Positions 16,751-25,511 of a stretch of DNA of 62,893 bases are shown piece after piece. The notes under the pieces were generated by a model. That model saw nothing but the letters and a program-made list of their open reading frames with translations. It was not told where the DNA came from and searched no databases. Positions within the stretch are counted from its first letter, which is position 1. The number at the start of each line of letters is the position of its first letter. Made by a program: the position numbers and the translations under genes. This DNA is from Brevibacterium sp. 239c (lineage in GTDB: Bacteria > Actinomycetota > Actinomycetes > Actinomycetales > Brevibacteriaceae): assembly GCF_900169365.1 (NCBI RefSeq), contig NZ_FXZH01000023.1, positions 1 to 62,893 on the forward strand, in the 5' to 3' direction.

Positions 16751-17274
16751 CGATGACACTGACCCACCCCACGGCGAACACAGTGAGCTACACGGTCATA
16801 GGGTCCACAGTGGGAAAGATCCTTCTCACCTCGGATGGTGAGCACCTCACCGGGCTCTACCTGGATGACTTCGACCAAATTCTGCAGCGACTGGAAACGA
16901 CTGGTGGTGTCGAGCCGGTCATCGACGAGAAGATGAACGTGTTCGTCGAGGCAGGGGAGCAGCTCGCCGAGTACTTCGCCGGCACCCTCAAGACATTTGA
17001 CCTCCCCTTGGCACCACAGGGCACAGAATTCCAACGGGAGGTCTGGCAGGCGCTGACGACGATTCCCTATGGCACGACTGCCGGATACGGGGAACTCGCT
17101 GTGTGGATCAACAGGCCCACGGCGGCCCGGGCAGTCGGAGCGGCCAATGGTCGGAACCCGATCAGCATCATCGTTCCCTGCCACCGTGTGATCGGCGCGA
17201 ACGGGGCGTTGACAGGTTACGCCTGGGGAGTAGAGAAGAAACGGACCCTGCTCAATCTCGAGGCCGGTCGCTGA
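16747..17274 (+). CDS. ogt: Methylated-DNA-protein cysteine methyltransferase
   Basis: 175 residues. The active-site motif [10 protein letters not shown] places the methyl acceptor at Cys145, with the HTH upstream ([15 protein letters not shown]) and the C-terminal [14 protein letters not shown] block. It removes methyl or other alkyl groups from O6-guanine in a suicide reaction. Its ATG overlaps the Ada-AlkA stop, so both are made from one adaptive-response transcript. Confidence 0.95.
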   Translation: MTMTLTHPTANTVSYTVIGSTVGKILLTSDGEHLTGLYLDDFDQILQRLETTGGVEPVIDEKMNVFVEAGEQLAEYFAGTLKTFDLPLAPQGTEFQREVWQALTTIPYGTTAGYGELAVWINRPTAARAVGAANGRNPISIIVPCHRVIGANGALTGYAWGVEKKRTLLNLEAGR

Positions 17275-17350
17275 CTGAGAGAGCCACAGACGGCTGTTGA
17301 CCTAGAGCCGCGGCTTTTGAGGGCCACCAGCAGCGGCGTGGAAGTGAAGA

Positions 17351-17384
17351 AGGACCCGGTCTCATCGTGATGAGACCGGGTCCT
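17351..17384 (-). terminator. Strong inverted repeat after tRNA-Ala
   Basis: Arms AGGACCCGGTCTCATC (17351-17366) and its perfect complement (17369-17384) with a two-base gap. It lies just past the 3' end of the minus-strand tRNA and between it and the ogt stop. It therefore likely ends transcription from both sides; the tail on the minus strand (CCTTCTTCACTTCC) is pyrimidine-rich but has no clean T-run. Confidence 0.75.
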
Positions 17385-17392
17385 TCGTACGG

Positions 17393-17465
17393 TGGAGGTA
17401 AGGGGATTCGAACCCCTGACCTTCTCCATGCCATGGAGACGCGCTACCAACTGCGCCATACCCCC
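17393..17465 (-). tRNA. tRNA-Ala (anticodon GGC)
   Basis: The minus strand folds into a 73-nt cloverleaf: acceptor GGGGGTA / TACCTCC, D arm GCGC-AGTTGGTA-GCGC, anticodon stem TCTCC / GGAGA with loop ATGGCAT (anticodon GGC), and T arm around GGTTCGAATCC. The discriminator is A. The genome continues CCG, so the terminal CCA is not fully encoded. Confidence 0.95.
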
Positions 17466-17611
17466 GCTTGCTGGTTCAATATTACTCAGGTGCACGCGGG
17501 ACGACAAATCGGGCGACAGTGACGCTGACCACACTCGGGCCTGCAAGCGGCGACTGGAGCTGAATCAGTGGAGGGAGCATAACCTGTGACGAGAGTGGGG
17601 GCAGCGACGGC

Positions 17612-17642
17612 GGCCGGGACCGGGCGAACCCCGGTCCCGGCC
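17612..17642 (-). terminator. GC-rich hairpin downstream of the 75-residue gene
   Basis: Perfect 13-bp stem GGCCGGGACCGGG / CCCGGTCCCGGCC with a five-base loop, eight bases beyond the stop of the minus-strand gene. It has no T-run but is the obvious transcript end. Confidence 0.65.
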
Positions 17643-17649
17643 ACCTGCA

Positions 17650-17877
17650 TCAGATCATCGGCCGCACATAGTAGAGGTACTTCGCTACGTCGCGTTCGCG
17701 CTGCTCCTTCACCCGCTCCTCTCGAGCAAGTTGGCGAATCTGCGCGTTGCGACGTTCGCGTGCGGCCTGGAGGCGATCCTCGGTGGTGGTTGTCGGGCGG
17801 CGAGCCCATTGGATCAGCTTGAGCCCGATGCTCAGCGCTATGCGCCGTGGATAGGTGAATGGAAATGCCGTAGACAA
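17650..17877 (-). CDS. Small basic hypothetical protein
   Basis: 75 residues, very basic, with a hydrophobic-basic N-terminus (ALSIGLKLIQWARRP) and a long charged helix (RLQAARERRNAQIRQLAREE). No family is recognised; the helix could bind nucleic acid or form a coiled coil. The start is a TTG at 17877 with AAGGAC eight bases upstream, and a strong hairpin follows the stop, both of which support a real gene. Two near-identical 20-bp direct repeats lie 65-105 bases upstream of its start. Confidence 0.55.
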   Translation of the reverse strand: MSTAFPFTYPRRIALSIGLKLIQWARRPTTTTEDRLQAARERRNAQIRQLAREERVKEQRERDVAKYLYYVRPMI

Positions 17878-17941
17878 AATGAGTCCTTAATGTTTTCGGG
17901 CAGGGGAAACGCCCAAATGAGGGTTAGTGAAAATGTTCGAA

Positions 17942-17982
17942 CTCAATGAGCCGAATGAAAGGCTCAGTGTGCCGAATGAAAG
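17942..17982. repeat. Tandem 20-bp direct repeat, 21-bp period
   Basis: CTCAATGAGCCGAATGAAAG (17942-17961) and CTCAGTGTGCCGAATGAAAG (17963-17982) differ at two bases. The 21-bp period puts both on the same face of the helix, as for a tandem operator. It lies upstream of the minus-strand 75-residue gene. Confidence 0.7.
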
Positions 17983-18301
17983 CGACTTCTGTGAGATGAA
18001 TGCACTGATCGATGACCGCATAACAGTCTGAGACTCGGTGAGGATCAGACGACACAGCGGTGCCTGCCCAGGGGCAGATGCAGTCGGATGAGTGGCTTCA
18101 CAACACGCAGGGTCGGTGATGTCCGGGAACGAACGCACCTGGTGAACGACGGTGTCCTACGCGAGTTCAGGACATGCATCGATGCTGCGAGCAAGCGCCG
18201 ACAGTGGCGCGAGTGCGGCATGAAAGCACGATGACCCTGCGGGAGGAAACGTACCGGTGTTCAGCTGACCGATGGAGAAAGACGCAAGAGGCGGCTGGAA
18301 T

Positions 18302-18391
18302 TCAGCCGACGAGCCCTTGTCCGCCAATCAAGCAGGCAGTGATTCCGATCCAGCGGTGCTGGGGATGGGGAAATGCGATGAGTTTCAACAT
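18302..18391 (-). CDS. Putative 29-residue peptide
   Basis: ATG at 18391 to TGA at 18302. It begins MLKLIAFPHPQHRW and ends in a hydrophobic, Gly-rich segment (IGITACLIGGQGLVG) that could insert in or lie on a membrane. AAAGGAG sits ten bases upstream of the ATG and a second GGAG nearer, the best SD in this spacer. No homologue is known to me; it may be chance. Confidence 0.35.
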   Translation of the reverse strand: MLKLIAFPHPQHRWIGITACLIGGQGLVG

Positions 18392-18743
18392 GCTCCTGCG
18401 CTCCTTTCTTGGTCTTGGATCTCGTGTGAGCGGCGTCAGCGCTCATTGTGTTCAAATGCAATTCTACAGTTTATGCGAATCCGTGATTGCACTGACGAAT
18501 TTATCACAGGTGAAGAACTCTGTGTGAGTTCTGTTCATTATTTCTGAACTTTATTTCGGCTAATGGGAATCATCGTCTAATCGGGTCTGTTCGAGCCCGA
18601 TGACCTGTCACCGATCAACTCAAGTTTCAGAATCACAATCTCCATCAGAATCACCTTTCCACAGTCACCGGAACGTGAGGTCGAAGAATGGTGACATGGC
18701 GACGTAGAATCTTCTCAGACTCGCGACTCTTTGGGAGAAGATA

Positions 18744-19643
18744 ATGTCACAGCCAGCTGCCCCCACTCGACGACTGATCGTCGGATACATCGCCACCGAC
18801 CGTGGACGCGACGCCATCGCTCTGGCCATTTCACTGGCGCGCTCCGCCGGGATCGAACTCATCGTGACGATTGTGCGTCCGGAGTCATCGACCTTCACTG
18901 CAGGCAATTCGATACCGCAGGACGGTTCCGGGATCGTCTCGCAGCAGCTTGAAGACTGGCTCGATGAGGCTCTGGCCCTTGTGCCCGACGATGTCTCTGC
19001 TCGCGGCGTCATTCACACCTCGTCCAATGAGTCCAAGGGCCTGATGGAGGTGGCGAGAGACGAGGGCGCACTCGGCATCGTCATCGGTGCTCGTGCCACG
19101 ACGCTGATGCGCTCGTTCCGCATCGGGACGGTCGCAACCTCATTGCTGCACTCCTCAGAGGTCCCCGTGGTTCTGGCTCCCTCAGGCAATTCGGACATCG
19201 GCCCCGTTTCCCGAATCACCACACTCTTCGGAGCACGGCCCGGAGCGGCAGCCCTCATCGGCGCGGCAATAAAGTCCGCTTCAGCCCTCGACGTCGACCT
19301 GCGCCTGCTGTCCTTGATCGAGAGCGACGGACTCGCCGACGACGACACTGTCGAGATCCGAGAATTCGCCGAGGAGTACGGAGGAGCGGTCCTGGCCGGA
19401 CGCGCAGCCACGATGTTTGAATCGGGCCGCGCCGTCGTGAAGTCACAGGCCGGGGCCGACATCGAGGATGCTGCGGCCAACGTGGACTTCCAGCCAGGCG
19501 AAATCGCGTTCATCGGTTCCAGCAGGCTCGGCCGAGGCGGTCGAGTCTTCATCGGTGCTCGTGCCAGGAGACTGCTGCGCGTGCTGCCGGTGCCCGTCGT
19601 CGTCGTGCCTCGTCGGGCAGCGGATACCGCACCTGCGCAGTGA
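18744..19643 (+). CDS. Tandem-domain universal stress protein
   Basis: 299 residues made of two UspA-like domains (about 10-145 and 155-290). The first has the nucleotide-loop pattern in IVIGARATTLMRSFRIGTVATSLL followed by PVVLAP; the second repeats it in FIGSSRLGRGGRVFIGARARRL followed by PVVVVP, though the GxxG spacing is imperfect. Such proteins bind ATP or AMP and help cells survive stress. The gene overlaps the downstream hydrolase by four bases (GTGA). Confidence 0.85.
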   Translation: MSQPAAPTRRLIVGYIATDRGRDAIALAISLARSAGIELIVTIVRPESSTFTAGNSIPQDGSGIVSQQLEDWLDEALALVPDDVSARGVIHTSSNESKGLMEVARDEGALGIVIGARATTLMRSFRIGTVATSLLHSSEVPVVLAPSGNSDIGPVSRITTLFGARPGAAALIGAAIKSASALDVDLRLLSLIESDGLADDDTVEIREFAEEYGGAVLAGRAATMFESGRAVVKSQAGADIEDAAANVDFQPGEIAFIGSSRLGRGGRVFIGARARRLLRVLPVPVVVVPRRAADTAPAQ

Positions 19644-20512
19644 GTCGTTCGCCTGCGTCTCGCACCGATTTCATCGTCGATGGCCACCCGACGGCAGCAT
19701 GGGTGCATTCCTCAGACTCGACGGCCACTCGCCCCGTCCTCATGGTCCACGGATTCCGCGGTGACCACCACGGGATGGACCTCATCGCAGGAACAATCCG
19801 CGACCGTGATGTCATCGTCGCCGACCTGCCCGGATTCGGGCTGAACGCTCCTCTTCCAGGAGGTCTGAGTCTCGACAGCTACTACGCTCATCTGGTCGGG
19901 CTCATCGCCGAGGTGAGCGCGCGTTGGCAGCTCGCACCGATCGTTCTCGGCCACTCCTTCGGATCCATTCTGGTTGCTCATATGGCAGCCCGGCAGCCGA
20001 CGACGGCTCCTGAGCTCGTCCTTATCAACCCGATCACGAGCCCGGCACTCGAAGGCTCGGCGAAGGTGCTGACAGCGCTGACTCGCCTCTACTACACCCT
20101 CGGCGCCCAGCTGCCGGAGGAGATCGGACATCAGCTGCTGGCCAACCCCGTCATCGTCCGGGCGATGAGTGAGGTCATGGCCACGACAAAAGATCGCGGA
20201 CTGCGGCGCTATATCCACGACCAGCATGCACGGCACTTCTCCACTTTCAGCGATCGGACTTCACTGGCAGCGGCCTTCGACGTCTCTGTCGCTCATACCG
20301 TCACCGAGGTGAGCGACCGGCTGAGCATGCCGACTCTCGTCATCGCAGGGGACAAGGACGCCATCGCTCCGATCAAAGCGACACGGAAGTTCGTCGCCGG
20401 ACTCAGCGATGCCACCTTCGTCGAACTCTCCGGTGTGGGGCACTTGGTCCACTATGAGCGTCCCGACGAAGCCGCCTCGGCGATCATGGATTTCTGCCGC
20501 GGTCGAGATTGA
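19640..20512 (+). CDS. Alpha/beta hydrolase
   Basis: 290 residues. The oxyanion region MVHGFRGDHHGMD is followed by the nucleophile elbow GHSFGS (Ser106), then the acid AGDKDAIAP and the catalytic His in GVGHLVHYERP, so the triad is complete. The substrate is unknown. The start is a GTG overlapping the stop of the stress-protein gene, so the two are probably co-translated. A hairpin terminator lies about 50 bases past the stop. Confidence 0.88.
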   Translation: MSRSPASRTDFIVDGHPTAAWVHSSDSTATRPVLMVHGFRGDHHGMDLIAGTIRDRDVIVADLPGFGLNAPLPGGLSLDSYYAHLVGLIAEVSARWQLAPIVLGHSFGSILVAHMAARQPTTAPELVLINPITSPALEGSAKVLTALTRLYYTLGAQLPEEIGHQLLANPVIVRAMSEVMATTKDRGLRRYIHDQHARHFSTFSDRTSLAAAFDVSVAHTVTEVSDRLSMPTLVIAGDKDAIAPIKATRKFVAGLSDATFVELSGVGHLVHYERPDEAASAIMDFCRGRD

Positions 20513-20563
20513 ACCCAGCGCGAGGACGTCGTCGGCAACGATGGCTGCGCCTCTGAGGCAAGT

Positions 20564-20599
20564 AGAAGGGCCGATGCGAATCAACGCATCGGCCCTTCT
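20564..20599. terminator. Bidirectional hairpin terminator
   Basis: Perfect 15-bp stem AGAAGGGCCGATGCG / CGCATCGGCCCTTCT with a six-base loop, between the convergent hydrolase gene and small membrane-protein gene. Its ends are A-rich on one side and T-containing on the other. Confidence 0.85.
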
Positions 20600-20617
20600 G
20601 TTGGCGACTATCGGGTG

Positions 20618-20848
20618 TCAGGCCTTACGGTCGACGGCCCAGTGATAGACCATGGGGATGAGGAAGGCGAAGCACGAGGCGAGCAGGCCCGCCCAGAAGA
20701 GCCAGAACTCGGTACCAGCGGCACCGTAGAATCCGACACCGAAGAGGTAGAGACCGAACACGAAGAGGGCAAACGAGACGATGAAGACGATAACGTCAGC
20801 GAACGATGCTGAGTTACGAGTTCTCTTCGTAGTGGCGATGTTGGACAT
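20618..20848 (-). CDS. Small two-TM membrane protein
   Basis: 76 residues with two hydrophobic helices (VIVFIVSFALFVFGLYLFGV and WLFWAGLLASCFAFLIPMVY) joined by a short loop; termini are polar. No function is known. The ATG has an excellent SD (GGAGGAG, five to six bases away). It stands alone between a terminator and the holin-like gene. Confidence 0.8.
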   Translation of the reverse strand: MSNIATTKRTRNSASFADVIVFIVSFALFVFGLYLFGVGFYGAAGTEFWLFWAGLLASCFAFLIPMVYHWAVDRKA

Positions 20849-20957
20849 GTTCTCCTCCGACGGTCATTGGGGTGCAGACTGACACACTGCCAGTAAGTCT
20901 ACACGCAGTAGAGAAGATTCCGGGTCCGAGGATCGCCCGAGTTGCGGCGGTAATCGA

Positions 20958-21371
20958 TCAGTCGCGTGCGGAGCTCTTCTCTGGCACCAGCCAGCCCAGA
21001 AGCGCAGACACGATCGAGACGATGATCGCAGCGAGGATGGCCGAGGGGAAGAAGCTGTCGAGAGTGAACTCGAATGGGGTGAAGCCGCTGAGCCAGCTGG
21101 TCAGGGCCAGCATGATCGCGTTGATGACGATCGAGAACAGGCCCAGGGTCAGACACGTGATGGGTGCGGACACGAAACTGAGGATCGGTTTGATGAACGC
21201 GTTCGCCAATCCGAAGATCAGCCCGATCACGAGGTAGGAGATGATCGTGGCAGCGATCGCTCCGGTCTGGTCCTCGACGACTGGGTTTCCTTCGATGACG
21301 ACGCCAGGCAGGATCCAAGCCGCGACCCAGATCGCACATGCGTTGACGACAACTCGAGAGAGGAAGTTCAT
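20958..21371 (-). CDS. Phage-holin-family-4 / YvlD-like membrane protein
   Basis: 137 residues with four hydrophobic segments and the YvlD signature GLIFGLANAFIKPIL followed by PITCLTLGLFSIVINA. Despite the family name, chromosomal members are common in Gram-positive bacteria and no phage genes lie here. The role is unknown; envelope-stress links are known for some relatives. Confidence 0.85.
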   Translation of the reverse strand: MNFLSRVVVNACAIWVAAWILPGVVIEGNPVVEDQTGAIAATIISYLVIGLIFGLANAFIKPILSFVSAPITCLTLGLFSIVINAIMLALTSWLSGFTPFEFTLDSFFPSAILAAIIVSIVSALLGWLVPEKSSARD

Positions 21372-21630
21372 GTCGCCATCTTCCCATTCTCGTCTGCATT
21401 CTTACTGAGTCGCGGGTGAGAGTGGGGTCTGTGCCCGGCGACGATGGTGAGCAAGCTCAAGCGCTGAAGTTCGCAAGCACCCTCGTGTGCGCGTGCCGAT
21501 CCCGGTAGCCTGGAAGAAGCGCCGAACTGCGCCGACAGAGTGAACAGAGTGCATCTACCGAGTGATTCGATCCAGGTCACCACGGCGGCACCGATCCCCA
21601 TCGCAGAGATGGGGGAGAAACTGGATTGAT

Positions 21631-22893
21631 ATGCCCGGCAACGAAACCCGCACCCGTCCCGACGCGATCGCAGCACCGAAGCTGCTGACCATCGTGGGCC
21701 GCAGCTATTTCCCGATCGCCTTCGTGGCCCGCCTGCCCTATGCGATGGTGGTCATCGGAGTCCTCACCCTCGTCGTCGCCGGTCGTGAGTCGCTGAGTCT
21801 GGGCGGCATCAACTCAGCCATGGTCGGCCTGGGGACGGCGATCTTCGGCTCCTTCATCGGTGCTGCCGCGGACCGCTGGGGTCAACGACGCGTGCTGCTG
21901 ACCATCGGCCTGCTCAACAGCATCGCTTTGATCTTCATGGCCTGGGTCGTCTTCAGCCCCCTGCCTGATTCCGTGGTGCTCCTAGCCGCCTTCGCCATCG
22001 GTGCCACTGCCCCGCAGGTCGCCCCGATGTCACGCTCTCGCCTCGTCGAGATCATCATGTCCAAACTCTCAGGCCCCAGACAGCAGAAGACCCTCAACGG
22101 CACCATGGCCTATGAGTCGGCCGCCGATGAGTTCGTGTTCGTCTTCGGCCCCTTCATCGTCGGTCTCCTCGCCACAACCCTGCACCCGGTGGCGCCGATC
22201 ATCGGTGCCGTGATCATGACCCTGGTATTCGTGACCTCATTCGCCCTCCACCCCACGGGCAGGGCCGTCGTCAGCACCTCGGCACAGCCACGAGTCCAGG
22301 CCCCGGCCAAGGAGCTGTTCACCTTCGGCGTCTTCGTCATCATCCTCGGCGTCTTCGGCATCGGGCTCGTCTTCGGGTCGACGCTGACGGCGCTGACCTC
22401 ACTGACGAACGACCTCGGACGCCCCGAGGAAGCGGGTCTCATCTACGGCATCATGGGCATCGGATCCGCCATTCTCGCGATCACCGTCGCGGTGTTCTCC
22501 CCGCGCTACGCACTGTGGGCCAGGCTGCTGTCATTCGCACCGCTGATGCTCATCGGCGCAGTGATCATGGCGTCATCGACCTCAATGGCCACCGTGGTCA
22601 TCGCCCTCCTGCTCATGGGCTGCGCGGTCGGACCGACGCTGGTGACCCTGTTCAGCCTTGCCGCTGAGCGCAGTCCCATCGGTCGTTCGGCGACAATCAT
22701 GTCCATGGCCGGTTCCGCGATCATCGTCGGCCAGTCGGTGGCGTCGGCAGTCAACGGAATCCTCGCCGAGGAGGCCGGAACTTCGGCCGCAATGGCTGTT
22801 CCGATGGCGGCTTCCGCACTCGTCCTCGTCGCCGGTCTGCTCAACGTCTTCGTCGGCAGAAAAGCGCGAAAAAGAGACCTGGTTCACTCGTAG
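21631..22893 (+). CDS. MFS transporter
   Basis: 420 residues, about 12 membrane segments, with the MFS loop GAAADRWGQRRVLLTIG after TM2. No substrate-specific motif is evident; the shape fits a drug- or metabolite-efflux carrier. The ATG at 21631 is preceded by GGGGGAG about 14 bases upstream; the frame runs further up to 21562 without an SD. A short hairpin follows the stop. Confidence 0.82.
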   Translation: MPGNETRTRPDAIAAPKLLTIVGRSYFPIAFVARLPYAMVVIGVLTLVVAGRESLSLGGINSAMVGLGTAIFGSFIGAAADRWGQRRVLLTIGLLNSIALIFMAWVVFSPLPDSVVLLAAFAIGATAPQVAPMSRSRLVEIIMSKLSGPRQQKTLNGTMAYESAADEFVFVFGPFIVGLLATTLHPVAPIIGAVIMTLVFVTSFALHPTGRAVVSTSAQPRVQAPAKELFTFGVFVIILGVFGIGLVFGSTLTALTSLTNDLGRPEEAGLIYGIMGIGSAILAITVAVFSPRYALWARLLSFAPLMLIGAVIMASSTSMATVVIALLLMGCAVGPTLVTLFSLAAERSPIGRSATIMSMAGSAIIVGQSVASAVNGILAEEAGTSAAMAVPMAASALVLVAGLLNVFVGRKARKRDLVHS

Positions 22894-22903
22894 TTTCCGC
22901 CTT

Positions 22904-22922
22904 CTGGGACGCGGCGTCCCAG
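22904..22922 (+). terminator. Short hairpin after MFS gene
   Basis: Perfect 8-bp stem CTGGGACG / CGTCCCAG with a three-base loop, eleven bases past the MFS stop. It has no T-run, so termination may be partial. Confidence 0.5.
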
Positions 22923-23029
22923 GATTGAGATCGTGTGACCTGAGCAATATCGGGGAGTAGCATTGCCGGTTGTTCACAGTGAATCGCGCACCACAGTGCG
23001 CGTTTGCACGCCACAACGGAAAGCACGAT

Positions 23030-24499
23030 ATGTCATCAAGCACCTCAACGACTGAGGACGTGCGGAACGACACCCGTTTCTTCGGGCACCCACTTCCGCT
23101 CATGCAGCTCTTCAGCCTCGAACTGTGGGAGCGTTTCTCCTACTACGGGATGAACGGCATCCTCGCCATCTACCTGTACTTCAAGGTCACCGACGGCGGG
23201 TTGGGTATGCCTCAGCCCACGGCCATCGGAATCGTCGGTGCCTACGGCGGCGCAGTCTTCCTTGCCACGATCCTCGGCGCATGGGTGGCGGACAGAATCC
23301 TCGGTGCGGAGAAGATCCTCTTCTACTCGGCCATCATCATCATGGTCGGCCACATCTGCCTGGCGCTCATCCCCGGCTTCGGCGGAGTCGCCGCCGGACT
23401 CATTCTTGTCGCGCTGGGCTCAGGTGGCCTCAAGGCCAATGCCTCTGCCCTCGTCGGTGAACTCTACTCAGAGAAGGATCCGCGCAGAGATGCCGGCTTC
23501 ACCCTCTTCTACATGGGCGTCAACCTGGGCGCTTTCCTGGGACCGCTCATCACCGGTCTTCTGCAGAAGCAGATCGGCTTCCACTTCGGTTTCGGTGCCG
23601 CCGCCGTCGGTATGGCTCTGGGCCTGATCATCTATGCCACAGGTCGAAAGAACCTGCCCGATGAGTCGCGGGGAGCGGTCAATCCGCTGCCGAGTTCGAA
23701 GCTCTACCTGTTCCTCTCAGCCATTGCCCTCGTCGTCGTGCTCATCGTCGTGCTGTGGATGTCGCATATCGTCAATCCGGAGAACGTGGACTGGTGGATC
23801 GCGGGAATCTCGGCCGGTGCAGCGGCGTGCTACTTCATCGTCATGTTCCGCAGCCCGCAGACCAACGCCGACGAGCGCTCACGTGTGCTGGCGTTCATTC
23901 CGTTCTTCATCACCTGTGTGGTCTTCTGGTCGCTGTATCAGCAGATTTTCGGGACGCTGACCGCCTATTCCGATTCGCAGATGAACCGTGTGATCTTCGG
24001 ATGGGAGATGCCGATCAACTGGCTGCAGCTGATCCCGCCGATCTTCGTCATCGCCTTCGCGCCAGTATTCTCAGCGATCTGGTTCAAGCTGGGCACACGA
24101 CAGATTTCGACCCCGGTCAAGGCCGGATTCTCACTCATCATCATCGGTATCGCGTTCCTGCTGTTCCTGCCGTACGCCAATGCCGGAGAGCATGAGACGC
24201 CTCTGCTGTGGGTGGCATTCATCCTGCTGCTGTTCGTCTTCGCCGAACTGATGATCTCGCCGATCGGGCTGTCCTTCTCCTCGAAGGTGGCACCGAAGGT
24301 GTTCCAATCACAGATGATCGCAGTGTTCTTCCTCGCCTCAGGCGTGGGAACCGCACTCTCCGGTGTGCTGGGCGGGTACTACTCCGCCGATAACCAGACG
24401 CCGTATTGGACGTCGATCGGTGCGGCCTCGATCATCCTCGGTCTGCTGGCTCTGACCCTGACGAAGCCGATGCTGAAGGCACTGCGCGGAATCCGCTGA
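23030..24499 (+). CDS. POT-family proton-dependent oligopeptide transporter
   Basis: 489 residues with 12-14 membrane segments. The POT/PTR2 signature is complete: the ELWERFSYYGM motif near residue 30 (E-x-x-E/R-F-x-Y-Y), GAYGGAVFLATILGAWVADR, and FTLFYMGVNLGAFLGP (FYxxINxGS type). It imports di- and tripeptides with protons. The ATG at 23030 follows GGAAAG; upstream codons of the frame lack an SD. A hairpin terminator follows. Confidence 0.94.
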   Translation: MSSSTSTTEDVRNDTRFFGHPLPLMQLFSLELWERFSYYGMNGILAIYLYFKVTDGGLGMPQPTAIGIVGAYGGAVFLATILGAWVADRILGAEKILFYSAIIIMVGHICLALIPGFGGVAAGLILVALGSGGLKANASALVGELYSEKDPRRDAGFTLFYMGVNLGAFLGPLITGLLQKQIGFHFGFGAAAVGMALGLIIYATGRKNLPDESRGAVNPLPSSKLYLFLSAIALVVVLIVVLWMSHIVNPENVDWWIAGISAGAAACYFIVMFRSPQTNADERSRVLAFIPFFITCVVFWSLYQQIFGTLTAYSDSQMNRVIFGWEMPINWLQLIPPIFVIAFAPVFSAIWFKLGTRQISTPVKAGFSLIIIGIAFLLFLPYANAGEHETPLLWVAFILLLFVFAELMISPIGLSFSSKVAPKVFQSQMIAVFFLASGVGTALSGVLGGYYSADNQTPYWTSIGAASIILGLLALTLTKPMLKALRGIR

Positions 24500-24537
24500 C
24501 ACCTCGGCGGTTCCCTTACGATCTCAAAAGTGTCTGA

Positions 24538-24572
24538 AACGCCCCTGCTCACGCCGTGTGAGCTGGGGCGTT
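24538..24572. terminator. Bidirectional terminator between POT and CPBP genes
   Basis: 15-bp arms AACGCCCCTGCTCAC / GTGAGCTGGGGCGTT with one mismatch and a five-base loop. A short T-tract follows on the plus strand, and a T-rich stretch follows on the minus strand. Confidence 0.85.
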
Positions 24573-24575
24573 TCG

Positions 24576-25433
24576 TCACACCCCGATGAAGATGGGCAGC
24601 GCATCGGGATGATGGGCATGGACGATCGTGAGAAAGACGAGCGCGTCGAAGAGGAGATGAACGGTCACGGTGTAGGGCAGAGACTTCGTCCGAGTGAAGA
24701 TAAAGGCCTGGACGAGTGCGAACGGGATCGTCAGCACCGGCCCGATCGATCGGTAGCCCAGCTCCCACAGGAAGGAGACGAAGATGATGGTGGTGAAGAC
24801 GTTCGCGGTCCAGAAGGCGAAGTGTTTGCGCAACAGGGCGAAGACGGTGCAGATGAAGAACAGCTCGTCCCAGATCCCGACCGCATTGACGCCGAAGAAG
24901 AGACGCACTATCTCATCCCACTGGGTCATCGGTGGCCAATTGAGGTAGACCCCGGTGCGCATGAAGTACTGGGGGAGGATGAGCCAGGCGACGACGATGA
25001 CGAACAGCAGCCAGGCCCATTCCAACCGCGACCATTTCTGCCCCCGACGCAGAGGGAAGACGATTGTCCGGTCCTTGAACCCATAACGAGTGATCAGCCA
25101 GGGGATGATCACCACCGCAGAGAGCACGACCCCCATGCGGGCGATGTTGGTCCACGAGATGTCGGCGGCCACCGAGATCGAGGAGATCAGCCCCAGGCTG
25201 CCGGCGATGACGCTGAGGTCGCGGGCAAATTCTCGATCGGCCATCCATGCGACGATGAGGGAGGCCACCATCGGCAGATACCCGAAGGCTCTCAACTCGG
25301 GAAATGTGGTTCCGAGCCCGAACAGGATGAAAGCGGACAGTGCCAACAGGGCTGCGGCCAGTCCTGGCCAGGAAACGAGGTCGAATCGTTTGGAATCAGG
25401 TTCGAATCGCGTTTGTGTGTCCACGCTTGACAC
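24576..25433 (-). CDS. CPBP-like membrane protein with altered active-site motifs
   Basis: 285 residues, about eight membrane segments. The C-terminal half resembles the CPBP (Abi) intramembrane protease family: WDELFFICTVFALLR stands where EExxxR is usual, and HLLFDALV supplies the last H-x-x-x-D motif. The first Glu pair is DE rather than EE, and the middle FxxxH motif is replaced by FLWELGYR, so activity is uncertain. The family processes membrane proteins or matures bacteriocins and prenylated peptides. It stands alone, convergent with the POT gene. Confidence 0.7.
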   Translation of the reverse strand: MSSVDTQTRFEPDSKRFDLVSWPGLAAALLALSAFILFGLGTTFPELRAFGYLPMVASLIVAWMADREFARDLSVIAGSLGLISSISVAADISWTNIARMGVVLSAVVIIPWLITRYGFKDRTIVFPLRRGQKWSRLEWAWLLFVIVVAWLILPQYFMRTGVYLNWPPMTQWDEIVRLFFGVNAVGIWDELFFICTVFALLRKHFAFWTANVFTTIIFVSFLWELGYRSIGPVLTIPFALVQAFIFTRTKSLPYTVTVHLLFDALVFLTIVHAHHPDALPIFIGV

Positions 25434-25511
25434 TCTAAATCACCACAGTCCGAACATGAGTGCTCGAATCGGGAAGTCCTCGTAGGATCTCACTTAGGCG
25501 AAAGGACATCA

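Larger units (their letters stand above)
17878..18743. other. 865-bp repeat-bearing intergenic region
   Basis: No convincing long coding frame on either strand. It holds a tandem 20-bp repeat (17942-17982), a 29-codon minus-strand ORF with a good SD (18302-18391), an inverted repeat AGAACTC/GAGTTCT (18514-18532), and TCAGAATCAC twice (18627, 18645). Base composition turns clearly AT-richer from about 18430 to 18660. I see no known riboswitch or structured RNA; a degraded gene or small-RNA/peptide locus is possible. Confidence 0.5.

Noticed and set aside
17887..18138. 83-codon minus-strand frame with a repeated SLSFG motif
   Set aside because: The repeat comes from the tandem operator-like DNA; there is no SD and the rest is low in protein-like character.
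18231..18300. GGGAGGAAAC and nearby bases resembling part of RNase P RNA or a riboswitch core
   Set aside because: Only a short purine run matches; the conserved stems and partner motifs could not be found.
18174..18527. 117-codon plus-strand frame in the spacer
   Set aside because: No SD, odd composition, and it overlaps the better-supported short ORF and dyads.
20958..21371. Holin-family gene as evidence of a prophage
   Set aside because: The YvlD-like family is widespread on chromosomes and no other phage genes are near.
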